From: Lysobacter antibioticus
GTDB taxonomy: Bacteria > Pseudomonadota > Gammaproteobacteria > Xanthomonadales > Xanthomonadaceae
Reading direction: 5' to 3'
DNA length: 64,000 bases
Assembly (NCBI RefSeq): GCF_001442535.1
Contig: NZ_CP013141.1
Coordinates: 4,182,553 to 4,246,552 of the forward strand
The notes beneath the pieces were generated by a model, which was given only the letters and a program-made list of their open reading frames with translations, was not told where the DNA came from and made no database searches. The position numbers and the translations under genes were made by a program. Below, piece after piece: positions 19,301-27,776 of this stretch; positions within the stretch are counted from its first letter, which is position 1; each line of letters begins with the position of its first letter.

Positions 19301-19535
19301 ACGCCACCTTCGAAGGGGGATAAACCGGGCGATTGTAGGGATCGGGTTGTTAACACTCCGGAACATGGCCCTTGCATGACGGCATTGACTCGCGGGTTTT
19401 CAGCTCCGAACACACGCCAAAACGCCGATTGCGTCACATGAACGCGGCCGCTCCGACCACGTCACCGCCCTGTCATCGCCCCGCCACGGCCGGGACATGG
19501 ACCGCACCCAGGCTTGCCCAAACCGGGAGCCGCGC
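19301..19535. promoter_or_regulatory. Divergent promoter region of opgDH and the glycosyltransferase operon
   Basis: 235-base divergent intergenic region. It contains a lower-GC segment with TTGTTAACA near 19347-19357 and the Pho-box-like array described separately. Both operons make envelope carbohydrates or lipids, so shared control is plausible but not shown. Confidence 0.5.
19459..19487 (+). promoter_or_regulatory. Candidate triple Pho box before the glycosyltransferase-PAP2 operon
   Basis: Three heptamers spaced exactly 11 bases apart: ACGTCAC, CTGTCAT, CCGCCAC, each separated by the identical tetramer CGCC. The middle unit is a perfect PhoB half-site and the flanking ones match CTGTCAC at five of seven positions. 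The array ends about 48 bases before the chosen start of the glycosyltransferase. Confidence 0.5.
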
Positions 19536-20720
19536 ATGCGCTACGCGATCGTCACCGAGACCTATCCGCCGGAAATCAACGGCGTCGCCCTGACCGTACA
19601 GGGTCTGGAGCAGGGTCTGCGTGCGCGCGGCCATGAGGTCGGCCTGGTGCGTCCGCGCCAGCACGGCGAAGCCCAGGACGGCGCCGCCCACGAGTTGCTG
19701 GTCAAGGGCCTGCCGCTGCCGCGCTACCCGGGCCTGCGCTTCGGCCTGCCCTGCGCCGGGCGCCTGACCCAGGCCTGGAGCGCCCATCGCCCCGATGCGG
19801 TCTACGTCGCCACCGAAGGCCCGCTCGGCTGGTCGGCGCTGCGCGCGGCCCGGCGCCTGCGCATCCCCGCGGCGACCGGTTTCCACACCCGCTTCGACGA
19901 GTACATGCGCGACTACGGCGCGCCGTTCCTGGTCGGCACCGCCCTGCGCTGGATGCGCCGCTTCCACAACGGCGCCGACGCCACCCTCGTACCCACCCGC
20001 GAACTCGTCGAATTTCTGCGCGGCCAGGGCTTCGAGGACGTGGTACGGCTGCCGCGCGCGGTCGACACCGTGCTGTTCGACCCCTGCCGCCGCCGCGCCG
20101 AACTGCGCCGCGAATGGGGCCTGGACGAAAGCGGCCTGGCCGCGATCTACGTAGGCCGCATCGCTGCGGAGAAGAACCTCGAGCTGGCCGTACGCGCGTT
20201 CCGCTCGTTGCAGCAGATGCGCCCGGAAGCGCGCTTCGTCTGGGTCGGCGACGGGCCGGCGCGCGAGAAGCTGCAGCGCGACAACCCGGATTTCATCTTC
20301 TGCGGACTCAAGCGCGGCGAGACCCTGGCCGAGCATTTCGCCAGCGGCGACCTGTTCCTGTTTCCGAGCCACAGCGAAACCTTCGGCAACGTCACCCTGG
20401 AAGCCATGGCCAGCGGCGTACCGACGGTCGCCTTCGACTACGGCGCCGCCCACGAACATCTGCGCGACGGCGTCCACGGCGCGGCCATCGCCGACGGCGA
20501 CGACGCCGGCTTCGTCGCTGCGGCAGTACGCATCGGCAGCGAGGACGCCTTGCGCGCGGGAATGTCCCGCGCAGGCCGCGAAGCGATCAGCGGCCTGCGC
20601 CCGGAACAAGTCGCGGCCGATTTCGATGCCTTGCTGCACGGCCTGGCCGAACGCAACCCGCACAACCGCACGACCCGCCGCATCAACGACGAAAGCAAAC
20701 CGACCCAGGAGGTCGTATGA
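19536..20720 (+). CDS. GT4-family glycosyltransferase (SqdX/MgtA/Agt-like)
   Basis: 394 aa, GT-B fold. It begins MRYAIVTETYPPEINGVALT, the N-terminus of the lipid glycosyltransferase group that includes SqdX, alpha-mannosyltransferase MgtA and the phosphate-stress diacylglycerol glycosyltransferase Agt. The donor-binding C-terminal half contains AIYVGRIAAEKNLELAVRAF, FVWVGDGPAREKL, and the E-x7-E-like FPSHSETFGNVTLEAMASG motif. The ATG at 19536 has GGGAG upstream; the frame is open 13 codons earlier. It is coupled (ATGA) to a PAP2 phosphatase gene. I infer a role in glycolipid synthesis from the pairing; donor and acceptor are unknown. Confidence 0.85.
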   Translation: MRYAIVTETYPPEINGVALTVQGLEQGLRARGHEVGLVRPRQHGEAQDGAAHELLVKGLPLPRYPGLRFGLPCAGRLTQAWSAHRPDAVYVATEGPLGWSALRAARRLRIPAATGFHTRFDEYMRDYGAPFLVGTALRWMRRFHNGADATLVPTRELVEFLRGQGFEDVVRLPRAVDTVLFDPCRRRAELRREWGLDESGLAAIYVGRIAAEKNLELAVRAFRSLQQMRPEARFVWVGDGPAREKLQRDNPDFIFCGLKRGETLAEHFASGDLFLFPSHSETFGNVTLEAMASGVPTVAFDYGAAHEHLRDGVHGAAIADGDDAGFVAAAVRIGSEDALRAGMSRAGREAISGLRPEQVAADFDALLHGLAERNPHNRTTRRINDESKPTQEVV

Positions 20721-21268
20721 ACCGTCTGCCGTTGCGCAAACGTCTGATCGCCGGCGAGTCCGGCTGGTGCCTGCGCGCCAATCGCCTCGGCGAACGCAGC
20801 GGCTCGCGCGCCTATTTCGCCGCGGTCAGCCGCCTCGGCGACGGCGTGTTCTGGTACGCGCTGATGGCCGCGCTGATCCTGGCCGACGGCTACGACGGCC
20901 TGCGCGCCTCCGCGCATCTGGCTGCGACCGGGGTGATCGCGCTGGCGCTGTACAAACTGCTCAAGCGCTGGACCCGGCGCCCGCGCCCGTTCGCCTCCGA
21001 CCAGCGCATCCACGCCTGGGTCGCGCCGCTGGACGAGTTCAGTTTCCCGTCCGGCCACACCTTGCACGCGGTGGCCTTCAGCCTGGTGGCGATGGCGCAC
21101 TACCCGATGCTGGCGTGGTTGCTGATCCCCTTCACCGCGAGCGTCGCCGCCTCGCGCGTGGTGCTGGGCTTGCATTACCCCAGCGACGTACTGGCCGCGA
21201 CGGTGATCGGATCCAGCCTGGCCGGATTTTCGCTATGGCTGGTGCCTGGGGTTTCGCTGTTCGGTTGA
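20717..21268 (+). CDS. PAP2-family membrane phosphatase
   Basis: 183 aa integral membrane protein of the phosphatidic acid phosphatase type 2 superfamily. All three signature motifs are present: KLLKRWTRRPRP (C1), EFSFPSGHTLHAVAF (C2) and SRVVLGLHYPSD (C3), with hydrophobic helices between and around them. The start overlaps the glycosyltransferase stop and has AGGAGG upstream. Phosphatidate phosphatase would supply diacylglycerol for the coupled glycosyltransferase; undecaprenyl-pyrophosphate phosphatase activity is an alternative typical of this superfamily. Confidence 0.88.
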   Translation: MNRLPLRKRLIAGESGWCLRANRLGERSGSRAYFAAVSRLGDGVFWYALMAALILADGYDGLRASAHLAATGVIALALYKLLKRWTRRPRPFASDQRIHAWVAPLDEFSFPSGHTLHAVAFSLVAMAHYPMLAWLLIPFTASVAASRVVLGLHYPSDVLAATVIGSSLAGFSLWLVPGVSLFG

Positions 21269-21406
21269 TCGTTCGCGGCGACCGGCGGCTTTCGCGTCGC
21301 GGCTTGCGCCCTCCTACCCCAGTGCTTCGGCTTCAGGGTAGGAGCGGCGCAAGCCGCGACCGCGTTGGTTCCGCGCCCGGCATCGGCCCGAACCGAGCGA
21401 CAGGCA

Positions 21407-21434
21407 GCCGTTGCCGTTGCCGTTGCCGTTGCCG
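21407..21434 (+). repeat. GCCGTT hexanucleotide tract
   Basis: About 4.5 copies of GCCGTT, just outside the outer boundary of multi-hairpin copy C'. Confidence 0.85.
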
Positions 21435-21449
21435 CATTAGCTTGGCGCG

Positions 21450-21657
21450 GTAGCGAACTCGCGATGCGATCGTAGACCCGGAGGGCGGCGCACAGGACGT
21501 GCGCCGTTTTCCGATAAGACAGGGACGTCTTATCGGAAAATCTCGGCGCGAGCGGTGTACTCGCAGGGGAGCTTTGTCAAGGAAGGCCTTTTCTTTGGTT
21601 ATCTTTCTTTTGGGCCAGCAAAAGAAAGTAACCCGGCCGCGTCAGCGGACGGAAGCT
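21450..21657 (-). repeat. Multi-hairpin repeat element, divergent copy C'
   Basis: Same architecture as copies A-D but with replaced stem sequences: CGGCGCAC/GTGCGCCG, then a 14-bp perfect stem TTTTCCGATAAGAC/GTCTTATCGGAAAA, then a CTTTCTTTTG/CAAAAGAAAG hairpin and CCGC-gtca-GCGG. The GACCCGGAGGGCGG box is conserved. It is orientated opposite to copy C, which starts 40 bases later. Confidence 0.85.
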
Positions 21658-21695
21658 CTGCTCTTGCTTCAGGCTTTTCAAAGACCAAGATCAAA

Positions 21696-21927
21696 CGCCA
21701 AAAGCTTCCGCCACTAAAGCGGCGGGTTACTTTCTTTTGTCATAAGCAACAAAAGAAAGGTAACCAAAGAAAAATGCTTTTCTTTGAATCACAGGCCCGC
21801 ACGAGCGGTGCCTCCGCGGGGCTTTTTCATACGGGACATCCTTGTCCCGATGAAAAACGGCGCGCATCCCTGCGCGCCGCCCTCCGGGTCTTCCATTGCC
21901 TTCGCAAGTTCGACACGACGCACAGCA
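21696..21927 (+). repeat. Multi-hairpin repeat element, copy C
   Basis: Near-identical to copy A over the first 100 bases (CGCCAAAAGCTTCCGCC onward). The last stem is CGGCGCGCA/TGCGCGCCG, a compensated version of the copy A and D stem. Confidence 0.85.
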
Positions 21928-21986
21928 AAACCCGAAATACAAAAGCAAAAGCAAGGCCAGAGCAAAACTGGTCTAACGAACCCCAC

Positions 21987-22874
21987 CTACCTTTCCCACC
22001 CCTCCACTCGCGCCCGCGCAATCGCCGGCGCGCCCTGCCCCGTCCAATCGCGATCGTTCGCCACCTGCGCCCGTGCGCGGCTCGCTTCGAGCGCGGCGAA
22101 ATCCAGGTCGGCATAGGCCCAGCGCTGGCCCGCACGGGTCTGCGCCAGGACGCCATCGGCCGGCAGGCCCACGTCCATCGGCGCATAGATCGCCGCCTCG
22201 CCCGTGTTCGTGTCCAGGGCCGGGCTCCATAAGGCTTCGCCGGCCGTTACCGCTTGCGCGACGAAGCTGCGGTTCTCCAGGGCACGCGCCAGGCAGCCCA
22301 CCCGCACACGGGTCGCACCGGCTTCGGTGTCGGTGCAACTCGGCGCCAACAACAGGCGTGCGCCGGCTTCGCATTGCGCGCGCACCGGCAGCGGAAACTC
22401 GATGTCGTAGCAGACCGCGATGCCGGCGCGCTGCATGCCGATCTCGAAGGTCTTGAGCGCATCGCCGGCTTCGATCACACCGGCCTGTTTCTCGAAGCCG
22501 GTCAGTTGCAGTTTGTCCTGCCATAAGCGCCCACCGTCGGGGGCGAAGGCGTCGCTGCGGTTGCGATACCGCCCCTGCCCCAGATCGAGCAGGAAGCTGC
22601 CGGCGATCACGTGCAGGCGCAGTTCGCGCGCGAGCAGGCCGAACAGGTCCAGCCAGGCCCGGCGATAGGCCTGGATCGCGACCAGAGAGGCATGCAGGTC
22701 GCCCTGGGTCGCCGCGCCGAAGCTCGCGCCGAGCTCCAGCGCCAGGTACTCCGGCAGCACCGCCACCTCGGCGCCGCTGGCGCGCGCTTCGCTGAGCCAC
22801 TGGGCCTGCTTGTCGGCGAACTCGGCGAAGCTGCGCGGCGCGCCGATCGTGTATTTCGCGACCGCCACCCTCAT
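21987..22874 (-). CDS. Carbon-nitrogen hydrolase (nitrilase superfamily)
   Basis: 295 aa. The start MRVAVAKYTIGAPRSF is taken at 22874, where ATG overlaps the stop of the upstream GNAT gene (ATGA); 24 open codons precede it. The nitrilase catalytic triad is recognisable: Glu in AVLPEYLALELG, Lys in WQDKLQLTGFE and Cys in GIAVCYDIEFPLPVR. It should hydrolyse or condense a carbon-nitrogen (amide or nitrile) bond in the cytosol; substrate unknown. The coupled acetyltransferase may act on the same small molecule. Confidence 0.88.
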   Translation of the reverse strand: MRVAVAKYTIGAPRSFAEFADKQAQWLSEARASGAEVAVLPEYLALELGASFGAATQGDLHASLVAIQAYRRAWLDLFGLLARELRLHVIAGSFLLDLGQGRYRNRSDAFAPDGGRLWQDKLQLTGFEKQAGVIEAGDALKTFEIGMQRAGIAVCYDIEFPLPVRAQCEAGARLLLAPSCTDTEAGATRVRVGCLARALENRSFVAQAVTAGEALWSPALDTNTGEAAIYAPMDVGLPADGVLAQTRAGQRWAYADLDFAALEASRARAQVANDRDWTGQGAPAIARARVEGWER

Positions 22875-23479
22875 TGCACGCGTTCCAGGGGGCGCAGCCA
22901 GAAGCTCAAGGTATGCGGGCATTCGCCGCGCCCGAGCTCCCGCCATGGCAGCGAGACCTGCAGCTCCGGGCGATGGACGTAGCCGCGTTTTCTCCAGAAT
23001 TCCTCGTTACCGCGATGGAACGCCGGCTTGCGGCCGTCGGTGGCGTTGCGTTCGACCGCGCAGAACGCGGTCCAGCGGAATCCATCGAGCCCGCGCGCGT
23101 GCGCTTGGCGTTCGTCGAAGAAACGATGGCCGATGCCGCGCCCGCGGTACTCGGGCAGCAACACCGATTCGCCGCAGTAGAACACCTGCTCGACATCGAT
23201 CGGACCGCCTTCGAAAGCGACGCGCAGCTCGGCGGTTTCGTCGGCCATCGGCAAGCCGGTCGAAGCGCCGACGATGCGACCGCCGTCGAAAGCCAGCACC
23301 GCGATGCTGCGCCAGGATTCGCGATAGGTCCGCAGGTAGTTCGCCTCGTAGGCGACATCGCCGTCGTAAAGATACGGCCAATCGCGGAACACCTGCATAC
23401 GCAGGGCGGCGATGGCCCCCAGATAAGGCGTGATCTCGGCACCGCTGTAGGTGTGGATCTCGGGCATGGGAGTCTTCAT
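22871..23479 (-). CDS. GNAT-family N-acetyltransferase
   Basis: 202 aa acetyl-CoA-dependent transferase. The acetyl-CoA-binding motif A is CGESVLLPEYRGRGIGHRFF (R-G-x-G-I/G), with a conserved FCAVERN and an FWRKRGY motif B region after it. The start MKTPMPEIHTY at 23479 has no clear ribosome binding site; the second Met, four codons in, is an alternative. It is translationally coupled to the nitrilase-family gene, a pairing I recognise from other Xanthomonadaceae but whose role I do not know. Confidence 0.83.
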   Translation of the reverse strand: MKTPMPEIHTYSGAEITPYLGAIAALRMQVFRDWPYLYDGDVAYEANYLRTYRESWRSIAVLAFDGGRIVGASTGLPMADETAELRVAFEGGPIDVEQVFYCGESVLLPEYRGRGIGHRFFDERQAHARGLDGFRWTAFCAVERNATDGRKPAFHRGNEEFWRKRGYVHRPELQVSLPWRELGRGECPHTLSFWLRPLERVQ

Positions 23480-23835
23480 GTGAGCATCTTAGTCAACGCG
23501 TGAACGGGCCGGCAGTGGCCGGGCCCTGGAGCGTCGATCCGTCGACGCGAACGGTTCCTGCGACTCCTCGGTCCCTCATCCCCGCGAACGTGAAGATCCA
23601 GAGACTTCAGCGCCATGTCGCTGTGAAGCCCTGGGTTCCCGCCTTCGCGGGAACGACGGTAGGAAGCAGCGCTACGACTCTTGAATCGTCAGCCCTGCAA
23701 AAGCGGGGATCCAGAGTCTCGACGCAAGCGTCCGTATTCCCTGTGCGATCGCAGTGTGCGCCAACCAAGGTTATCCCGATGGTAAAACGGCGCGGCGGCG
23801 GGCCTCCCTGCCCGTCGCCGCGCCGCATCGCTCGC
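23480..23835. repeat. Intergenic region with a dispersed CCCGC..GCGGG palindromic repeat
   Basis: 356 bases without a gene. Around 23628-23660 it carries the common Xanthomonadaceae repeat TTCCCGCCTTCGCGGGAA, and at 23692-23715 a second, inverted fragment with AAAGCGGGGATCCAGAG. A closely related fragment occurs in frame inside rlmKL in this window. Confidence 0.65.
23789..23824 (-). terminator. Intrinsic terminator of creD
   Basis: Fifteen-bp GC-rich stem (GGCGCGGCGGCGGGC against GCCCGTCGCCGCGCC, one G-T pair) with a six-base loop, 12 bases beyond the creD stop. Leftward it is followed by GTTTTACC. Confidence 0.7.
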
Positions 23836-25305
23836 TTACTCGCCGCGGTGAGGCGGCAGGTCCGGCGGGTTGCCCGCGGCCTGGGCCACCGGGGTACGCA
23901 GGGCTTCGGCCTTCGGCGGATCCGGCACGCGCTTGGGCGCCGAACCGCCGAGTTGGTACCAGTCGACCTTGCGCGTCACCATCATCAACACCGCCAGGAT
24001 CAGGAACAGCAGGCCGGCGCCGAGCACCAAGGCGTTGTCTTCCGAGATCAGCAGGCCGTACAGCGCGCCGTAGAGCGTGGTCAACATGGCACCGAACCCC
24101 AGGGCGCGAACCAGACTGCGCAAGACTGCGCTCAGATAGAACACCAGCAGGCCGATGCAGGCCACGCTCGCGGCCAGATAGGCCAGGCCGAAGGCGAAGT
24201 GTTCGCTCAGGCTGACCAGCAGCAGGAAGAAGATCGCCAGGGCCAGGCCGACCAGGCCGTACTGGATCGGGTGGATGCGCAACTGCTTCATCAACTCGAA
24301 CATGAAGAAACCGACGAAGGTCAGCAGCACGAACAACAGGCCGTACTTGGTCGCGCGATCGGCCTGCGAGTAGACGTTGACCGGATCCTTCAAGGTCACC
24401 TGCACCGCGTTGATGTCGCCGCCGGGCTCGTTGCCGATTTCGTCGTCGCCGGCCACCACCACCGTCGGCAGGATCGAACCGGCCAGGTACTGGCGCTGGG
24501 CATTGGTCGCCACCGACGAGACCTGCCATTCGGCGCGGAAGCCCTGGTCGCCGATGTCGTCCGAATGCGGCGGGAAGCTGCCGCCGTAGTTCGGATGCGG
24601 CCAGGTGGAGCTGAGGGCGAAGCGGTTGTTCTTGCCCAACGGCACCAGCGCCAGCGATTCGGTGCCGCCCAGGGCGAAGTCGAGATCGGTCTGCAAGCGC
24701 AACGAGCTGCCCGGCGCCGGCACCGCCAGGCGCGCATGGATGCCGCCGCCGTCGCGGGCGCCGAGGCCGTCCTCGATGGTGGTCTCGGCACCGTCCAGGC
24801 GCAGTTTCGGATTGCGCAGGCCGCGCACGTCGGCGAAGGCGTAGCTCAGCCAGGGACGGCCGATCACCCGGCGACGACCGGATTCGACCTGGTCCGCGCT
24901 CAGCACCGGGTCGGCCGGAATGGTCGCGGCGAAGTCGGCCTTGGCCTTGCCCTTCCATTCGTAGACACGAACCTGGTGCAGGCCGAGCTTACGCACCTTC
25001 GGGACGATCTCGCCTTCGACGTCGAGCTTGTTCGGGAAGAAGGTCCAGCGACCTTGCTCGCGGCGCTGGACGCGCTTGACCGTGCCGTCGAGGTCTTTCT
25101 CCGTCTCGACCCAGGAATCTTCGTACGGCACCACCAGGGCCGGCCCCGAGAACGCCTGCGCGCCGGCATAGCTGCGCGCGATGCGGGCCACCGCCTGGGC
25201 GCGGTAAGTCTGTCTCTCATCGATGACGCCGCCGATCATCAGCAGCGGAATCAGTATCGCCAGGGTCATCCCCAGCACCATCAGCATCTTCAACCACACA
25301 CGCAT
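23836..25305 (-). CDS. creD: Inner-membrane protein CreD
   Basis: 489 aa. After MRVWLKMLMVLGMTLAILIP (first membrane helix) comes a long periplasmic domain (about residues 30-330) and then five or so C-terminal membrane helices (YGLLFVLLTFVGFFMFELMK onward), the standard CreD topology. Motifs such as GPALVVPYEDS and RIHPIQYGLVGLALAIFFLL are characteristic. The start at 25305 has GGGAG upstream. CreD is a member of the CreBC regulon linked to envelope and beta-lactam responses; its biochemical role is unclear. It sits 121 bases after creC, with an exact cre tag in the gap. Confidence 0.92.
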   Translation of the reverse strand: MRVWLKMLMVLGMTLAILIPLLMIGGVIDERQTYRAQAVARIARSYAGAQAFSGPALVVPYEDSWVETEKDLDGTVKRVQRREQGRWTFFPNKLDVEGEIVPKVRKLGLHQVRVYEWKGKAKADFAATIPADPVLSADQVESGRRRVIGRPWLSYAFADVRGLRNPKLRLDGAETTIEDGLGARDGGGIHARLAVPAPGSSLRLQTDLDFALGGTESLALVPLGKNNRFALSSTWPHPNYGGSFPPHSDDIGDQGFRAEWQVSSVATNAQRQYLAGSILPTVVVAGDDEIGNEPGGDINAVQVTLKDPVNVYSQADRATKYGLLFVLLTFVGFFMFELMKQLRIHPIQYGLVGLALAIFFLLLVSLSEHFAFGLAYLAASVACIGLLVFYLSAVLRSLVRALGFGAMLTTLYGALYGLLISEDNALVLGAGLLFLILAVLMMVTRKVDWYQLGGSAPKRVPDPPKAEALRTPVAQAAGNPPDLPPHRGE

Positions 25306-25385
25306 GTCGTACTCCCTGTCCGCGACGTTGGACGGCAGGTTGCGCCGCCTGTGCGGGGGCGCGATGGCGTATGCGTGTGGCATCG

Positions 25386-25401
25386 GTGAAGCAATGGTGA
25401 A
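25386..25401 (-). promoter_or_regulatory. cre/blr tag upstream of creD
   Basis: On the minus strand the sequence reads TTCAC-CATTGC-TTCAC, an exact match to the published CreB/BlrA recognition tag TTCAC-N6-TTCAC. It lies 81 bases before the creD start, in the creC-creD gap, so creD probably has its own CreB-dependent promoter. Confidence 0.8.
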
Positions 25402-25426
25402 GCGCGGTTCCGGCGCCGCAGCGGAC

Positions 25427-26869
25427 TCAGCCGCGCACGATCAGGCTGGCGCGGGCGCCGCCCTCTTCGCGGTTGACCAGCTCGGTCTCGCCGCCGTGCA
25501 AGGACGCCACCTCGGCGACGAAGCACAGGCCCAGGCCGCTGCTGCGGCTGCCGCCGGACGGACGCGGCAGCGAATAGAAACGTTCGAACACGCGGCTCAA
25601 GGCATAGTCGGGAATGCCGGGGCCGCGGTCGCTGATGTCGACGCGCTGGTACTCGCCTTCGCGTTGCAGGCGCAGCACGATCTCGCCGCCGCGCGGCGAG
25701 AAATCGGCGGCGTTATCGATCAGATTGATCAGCGCCTGGCGCAGCAGGAAGGCGTCGCCGCGCACCGGCGGCAGGTTCGGCTCCAGATCCAGCAGCAGCT
25801 TGGCGCCGGACCGGTCCAGGCGCTGGCTGCACTGTTCGAGCGCCTCGCGCACGATCGCCGCCAAGGCGACCGGCTCGGGCCGCTCCAGGCGCTGGCGGTG
25901 TTCGACCGCGGCCAGCGCCAGCAATTTGTCGATCATCTGCGCCAGGCGCTCGGCCTGGCCGCGGATGCTGGCGGCGAAACGGGCGCGGTCGGCATCCGGC
26001 ATCGGCGCATCGCCGGGCGGCGATTCGAGCAGTTCGGCGCTGCCGCGGATCGCCGCGAGCGGGCTCTTCATCTCGTGGGTCAGGGTGTGCACGTATTGCT
26101 CGACGTACTGCTTGCCTTCCAGGCGCGTGCGCATCGTCTCCAGTGCACGGCCCAGCTCGCCGAACTCGCCGGCCGCGCGCGGCGGCGTGGCGCGATCGCC
26201 TGCGGTGACCGCATGCGCATAACGGCGCAGCAGGCCGATCTGGCGCGACAGCCACCACGACACGCCCAGGCCGATCGCCAGCGCCGCGCCCATCAGCACG
26301 AAGCCCCAGCGCGTCACCACGGTCTGGCTGCGGGCGATGAAGGGCGCGATGGCGCTGTTCGGCTTGGCCACCGTCAGCGAACCGATGACCTGGCCGTTGT
26401 CGGCGCGGATCGGCGCGGCCACGTGCATGATCGTGGTTTCCGGATGACCGGGGTCGGTCGCGCTGGAACGCGCGCCGTAGCGCCCCCGCAGGGTCAGATA
26501 AACGTCGTTCCAGCGCGAGTAGTCCTGGCCGACATCCTGGCCGCTGCTGTCGAACACGACGATGCCGCGCGCGTCGGTGATGTAGACGCGATAGTTCGCC
26601 GCGCGCTTGCGGAAGCCCCAGATCGCAGCGCCGACGTCGCGCTGGCCGAGCGCGCGCACGCGCTTGGCGAAATCGCCCTGGTTGATGCGGCCGGCGACGA
26701 AATCGTCGGTCGCCAGCTCGGCCAGCACGTTGGCGGTGTCGACCAGGGTGTCTTCCATGGCCTGGCGCACGCCCGGCTTGACCTCGGCGACGAACACCCG
26801 CGCCAGCAGCAGCGCGGCCACCGCCACGATCAGGAAATACCCCAGGAAGATCCGCAGGCCGATCCGCAT
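25427..26869 (-). CDS. creC: Sensor histidine kinase CreC
   Basis: 480 aa inner-membrane kinase. Topology: helix 1 (FLGYFLIVAVAALLLARVFV), a periplasmic sensor domain to about residue 185, helix 2 (WGFVLMGAALAIGLGVSWWL), HAMP-like linker, HisKA box VHTLTHEMKSPLAAIRGSAE with the phospho-His, and HATPase motifs NLIDNAADFSP, ISDRGPGIPDY and SSGLGLCFVAEV. The H-E-M-K-S-P variant of the H box is typical of CreC. It ends 121 bases before creD, and starts 12 bases after creB. Confidence 0.93.
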   Translation of the reverse strand: MRIGLRIFLGYFLIVAVAALLLARVFVAEVKPGVRQAMEDTLVDTANVLAELATDDFVAGRINQGDFAKRVRALGQRDVGAAIWGFRKRAANYRVYITDARGIVVFDSSGQDVGQDYSRWNDVYLTLRGRYGARSSATDPGHPETTIMHVAAPIRADNGQVIGSLTVAKPNSAIAPFIARSQTVVTRWGFVLMGAALAIGLGVSWWLSRQIGLLRRYAHAVTAGDRATPPRAAGEFGELGRALETMRTRLEGKQYVEQYVHTLTHEMKSPLAAIRGSAELLESPPGDAPMPDADRARFAASIRGQAERLAQMIDKLLALAAVEHRQRLERPEPVALAAIVREALEQCSQRLDRSGAKLLLDLEPNLPPVRGDAFLLRQALINLIDNAADFSPRGGEIVLRLQREGEYQRVDISDRGPGIPDYALSRVFERFYSLPRPSGGSRSSGLGLCFVAEVASLHGGETELVNREEGGARASLIVRG

Positions 26870-26881
26870 CGGGGCGCCCGC

Positions 26882-27556
26882 TTACGAGGCTTCGAGCGAA
26901 TAGCCCAGGCCGCGATGGGTGCGGATGGGGTCGCGGTCGGCGGCGACGTCGCGCAGCTTGGCGCGCAAGGTCTTGATATGGGTGTCGACGGTGCGGTCGC
27001 CGCTGTCGAGGGCGTCGCCCCAGACCCGGTCCATCAGCTGCGCACGCGACAACACCGCGCCCGGGCGCTGCAGCAGGGCCGCGAGCAGGCCGTATTCGTA
27101 GCGGGTCAGGTCCAGGGCCTGGCCGCGGTAGCGGATGCGTTTGCCTTCCAGGTCGTGGACGAAGCCGTCCTCGACCGCGGCCGTCTCGGCCGCGCCGGCG
27201 CGCGCGCGCCGCAGCACCACGCGCACGCGGGTGGCCAGCTCGCGCGGCGAGAACGGCTTGGTGACGTAGTCGTCGGCGCCGATTTCCAGGCCGAGGATGC
27301 GGTCGGCCTCGGCGTTCTGCGCGGTCAGGAAGATCACCGGCAGGTCGCGGCCGCGGCGCAGCTCGCGGCACAGGGCGAAGCCGCCGATGTCGGGCAGGCC
27401 GATATCGAGCACGGCCAGGTCGAAGGCCACGCGCGCGGCCTCGCGCAGGGCTTCGCCGCCGGTCAGGCAGTGCACCGCCTCGAAGCCTTCGGCGCGCAAG
27501 GCATAGAGCACGGTATCGGCAATGGCGGATTCGTCTTCGACGAGCAGGATGCGCAT
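26882..27556 (-). CDS. creB: Response regulator CreB
   Basis: 224 aa OmpR-family regulator. The receiver starts MRILLVEDESAIADTVLYAL, with phospho-acceptor Asp in LAVLDIGLPDIGGF and Lys in DYVTKPFSPRELATRV; the winged helix follows with TRYEYGLLAALLQRPGAVLS and VDTHIKTLRAKLR. The ATG at 27556 begins the receiver directly; 19 open codons upstream come from a GGGAATCGG-type repeat. It heads creB-creC-creD; no creA is adjacent. It is the likely binder of the cre tag before creD. Confidence 0.93.
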   Translation of the reverse strand: MRILLVEDESAIADTVLYALRAEGFEAVHCLTGGEALREAARVAFDLAVLDIGLPDIGGFALCRELRRGRDLPVIFLTAQNAEADRILGLEIGADDYVTKPFSPRELATRVRVVLRRARAGAAETAAVEDGFVHDLEGKRIRYRGQALDLTRYEYGLLAALLQRPGAVLSRAQLMDRVWGDALDSGDRTVDTHIKTLRAKLRDVAADRDPIRTHRGLGYSLEAS

Positions 27557-27559
27557 GGG

Positions 27560-27770
27560 GCCGGGAATCGGGAGTCGGGAATGGGGAATCGGTAACGCAG
27601 TAATGCCGCCCATGATGCCTTGCCGGGCCTCCGGTTGCCGCCCCGGAAAACGCCGCGACCGCTATGGCCCCATAATGCCCCCGGCGTCTTGCCCGTCGGC
27701 GCCATGTCCCTCGGCCCCCTATGCCGGCGCGTCTTCTCTCCGAATCCCCTCTCCCGAATCTCGAATCCCG
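27560..27770. repeat. GGGAATC-type degenerate repeats in the creB-rlmJ gap
   Basis: Two clusters of short G/A-rich units, GGGAATCGGGAGTCGGGAAT near 27562-27592 and the opposite-strand form (CGAATCTCGAATCCCGG) near 27741-27770, flank the divergent promoter region. This simple repeat is common between genes in Xanthomonadaceae. Confidence 0.6.
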
Positions 27771-27776
27771 GCCTCA

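Larger units (their letters stand above)
21269..21986. repeat. Repeat island 2
   Basis: 718 bases between the PAP2 gene and the nitrilase gene with no credible gene. It holds two REP hairpins in opposite orientation (21292-21316 and 21336-21363), a GCCGTT hexamer tract, the divergent multi-hairpin copy C' on the minus strand and copy C on the plus strand. Open frames here are translations of the repeated DNA. Confidence 0.8.

Noticed and set aside
17781..19307. Extension of the OpgH frame to 1148 residues
   Set aside because: The extra 509 residues are the shadow of opgD in another frame. OpgH starts at the ATG overlapping the opgD stop.
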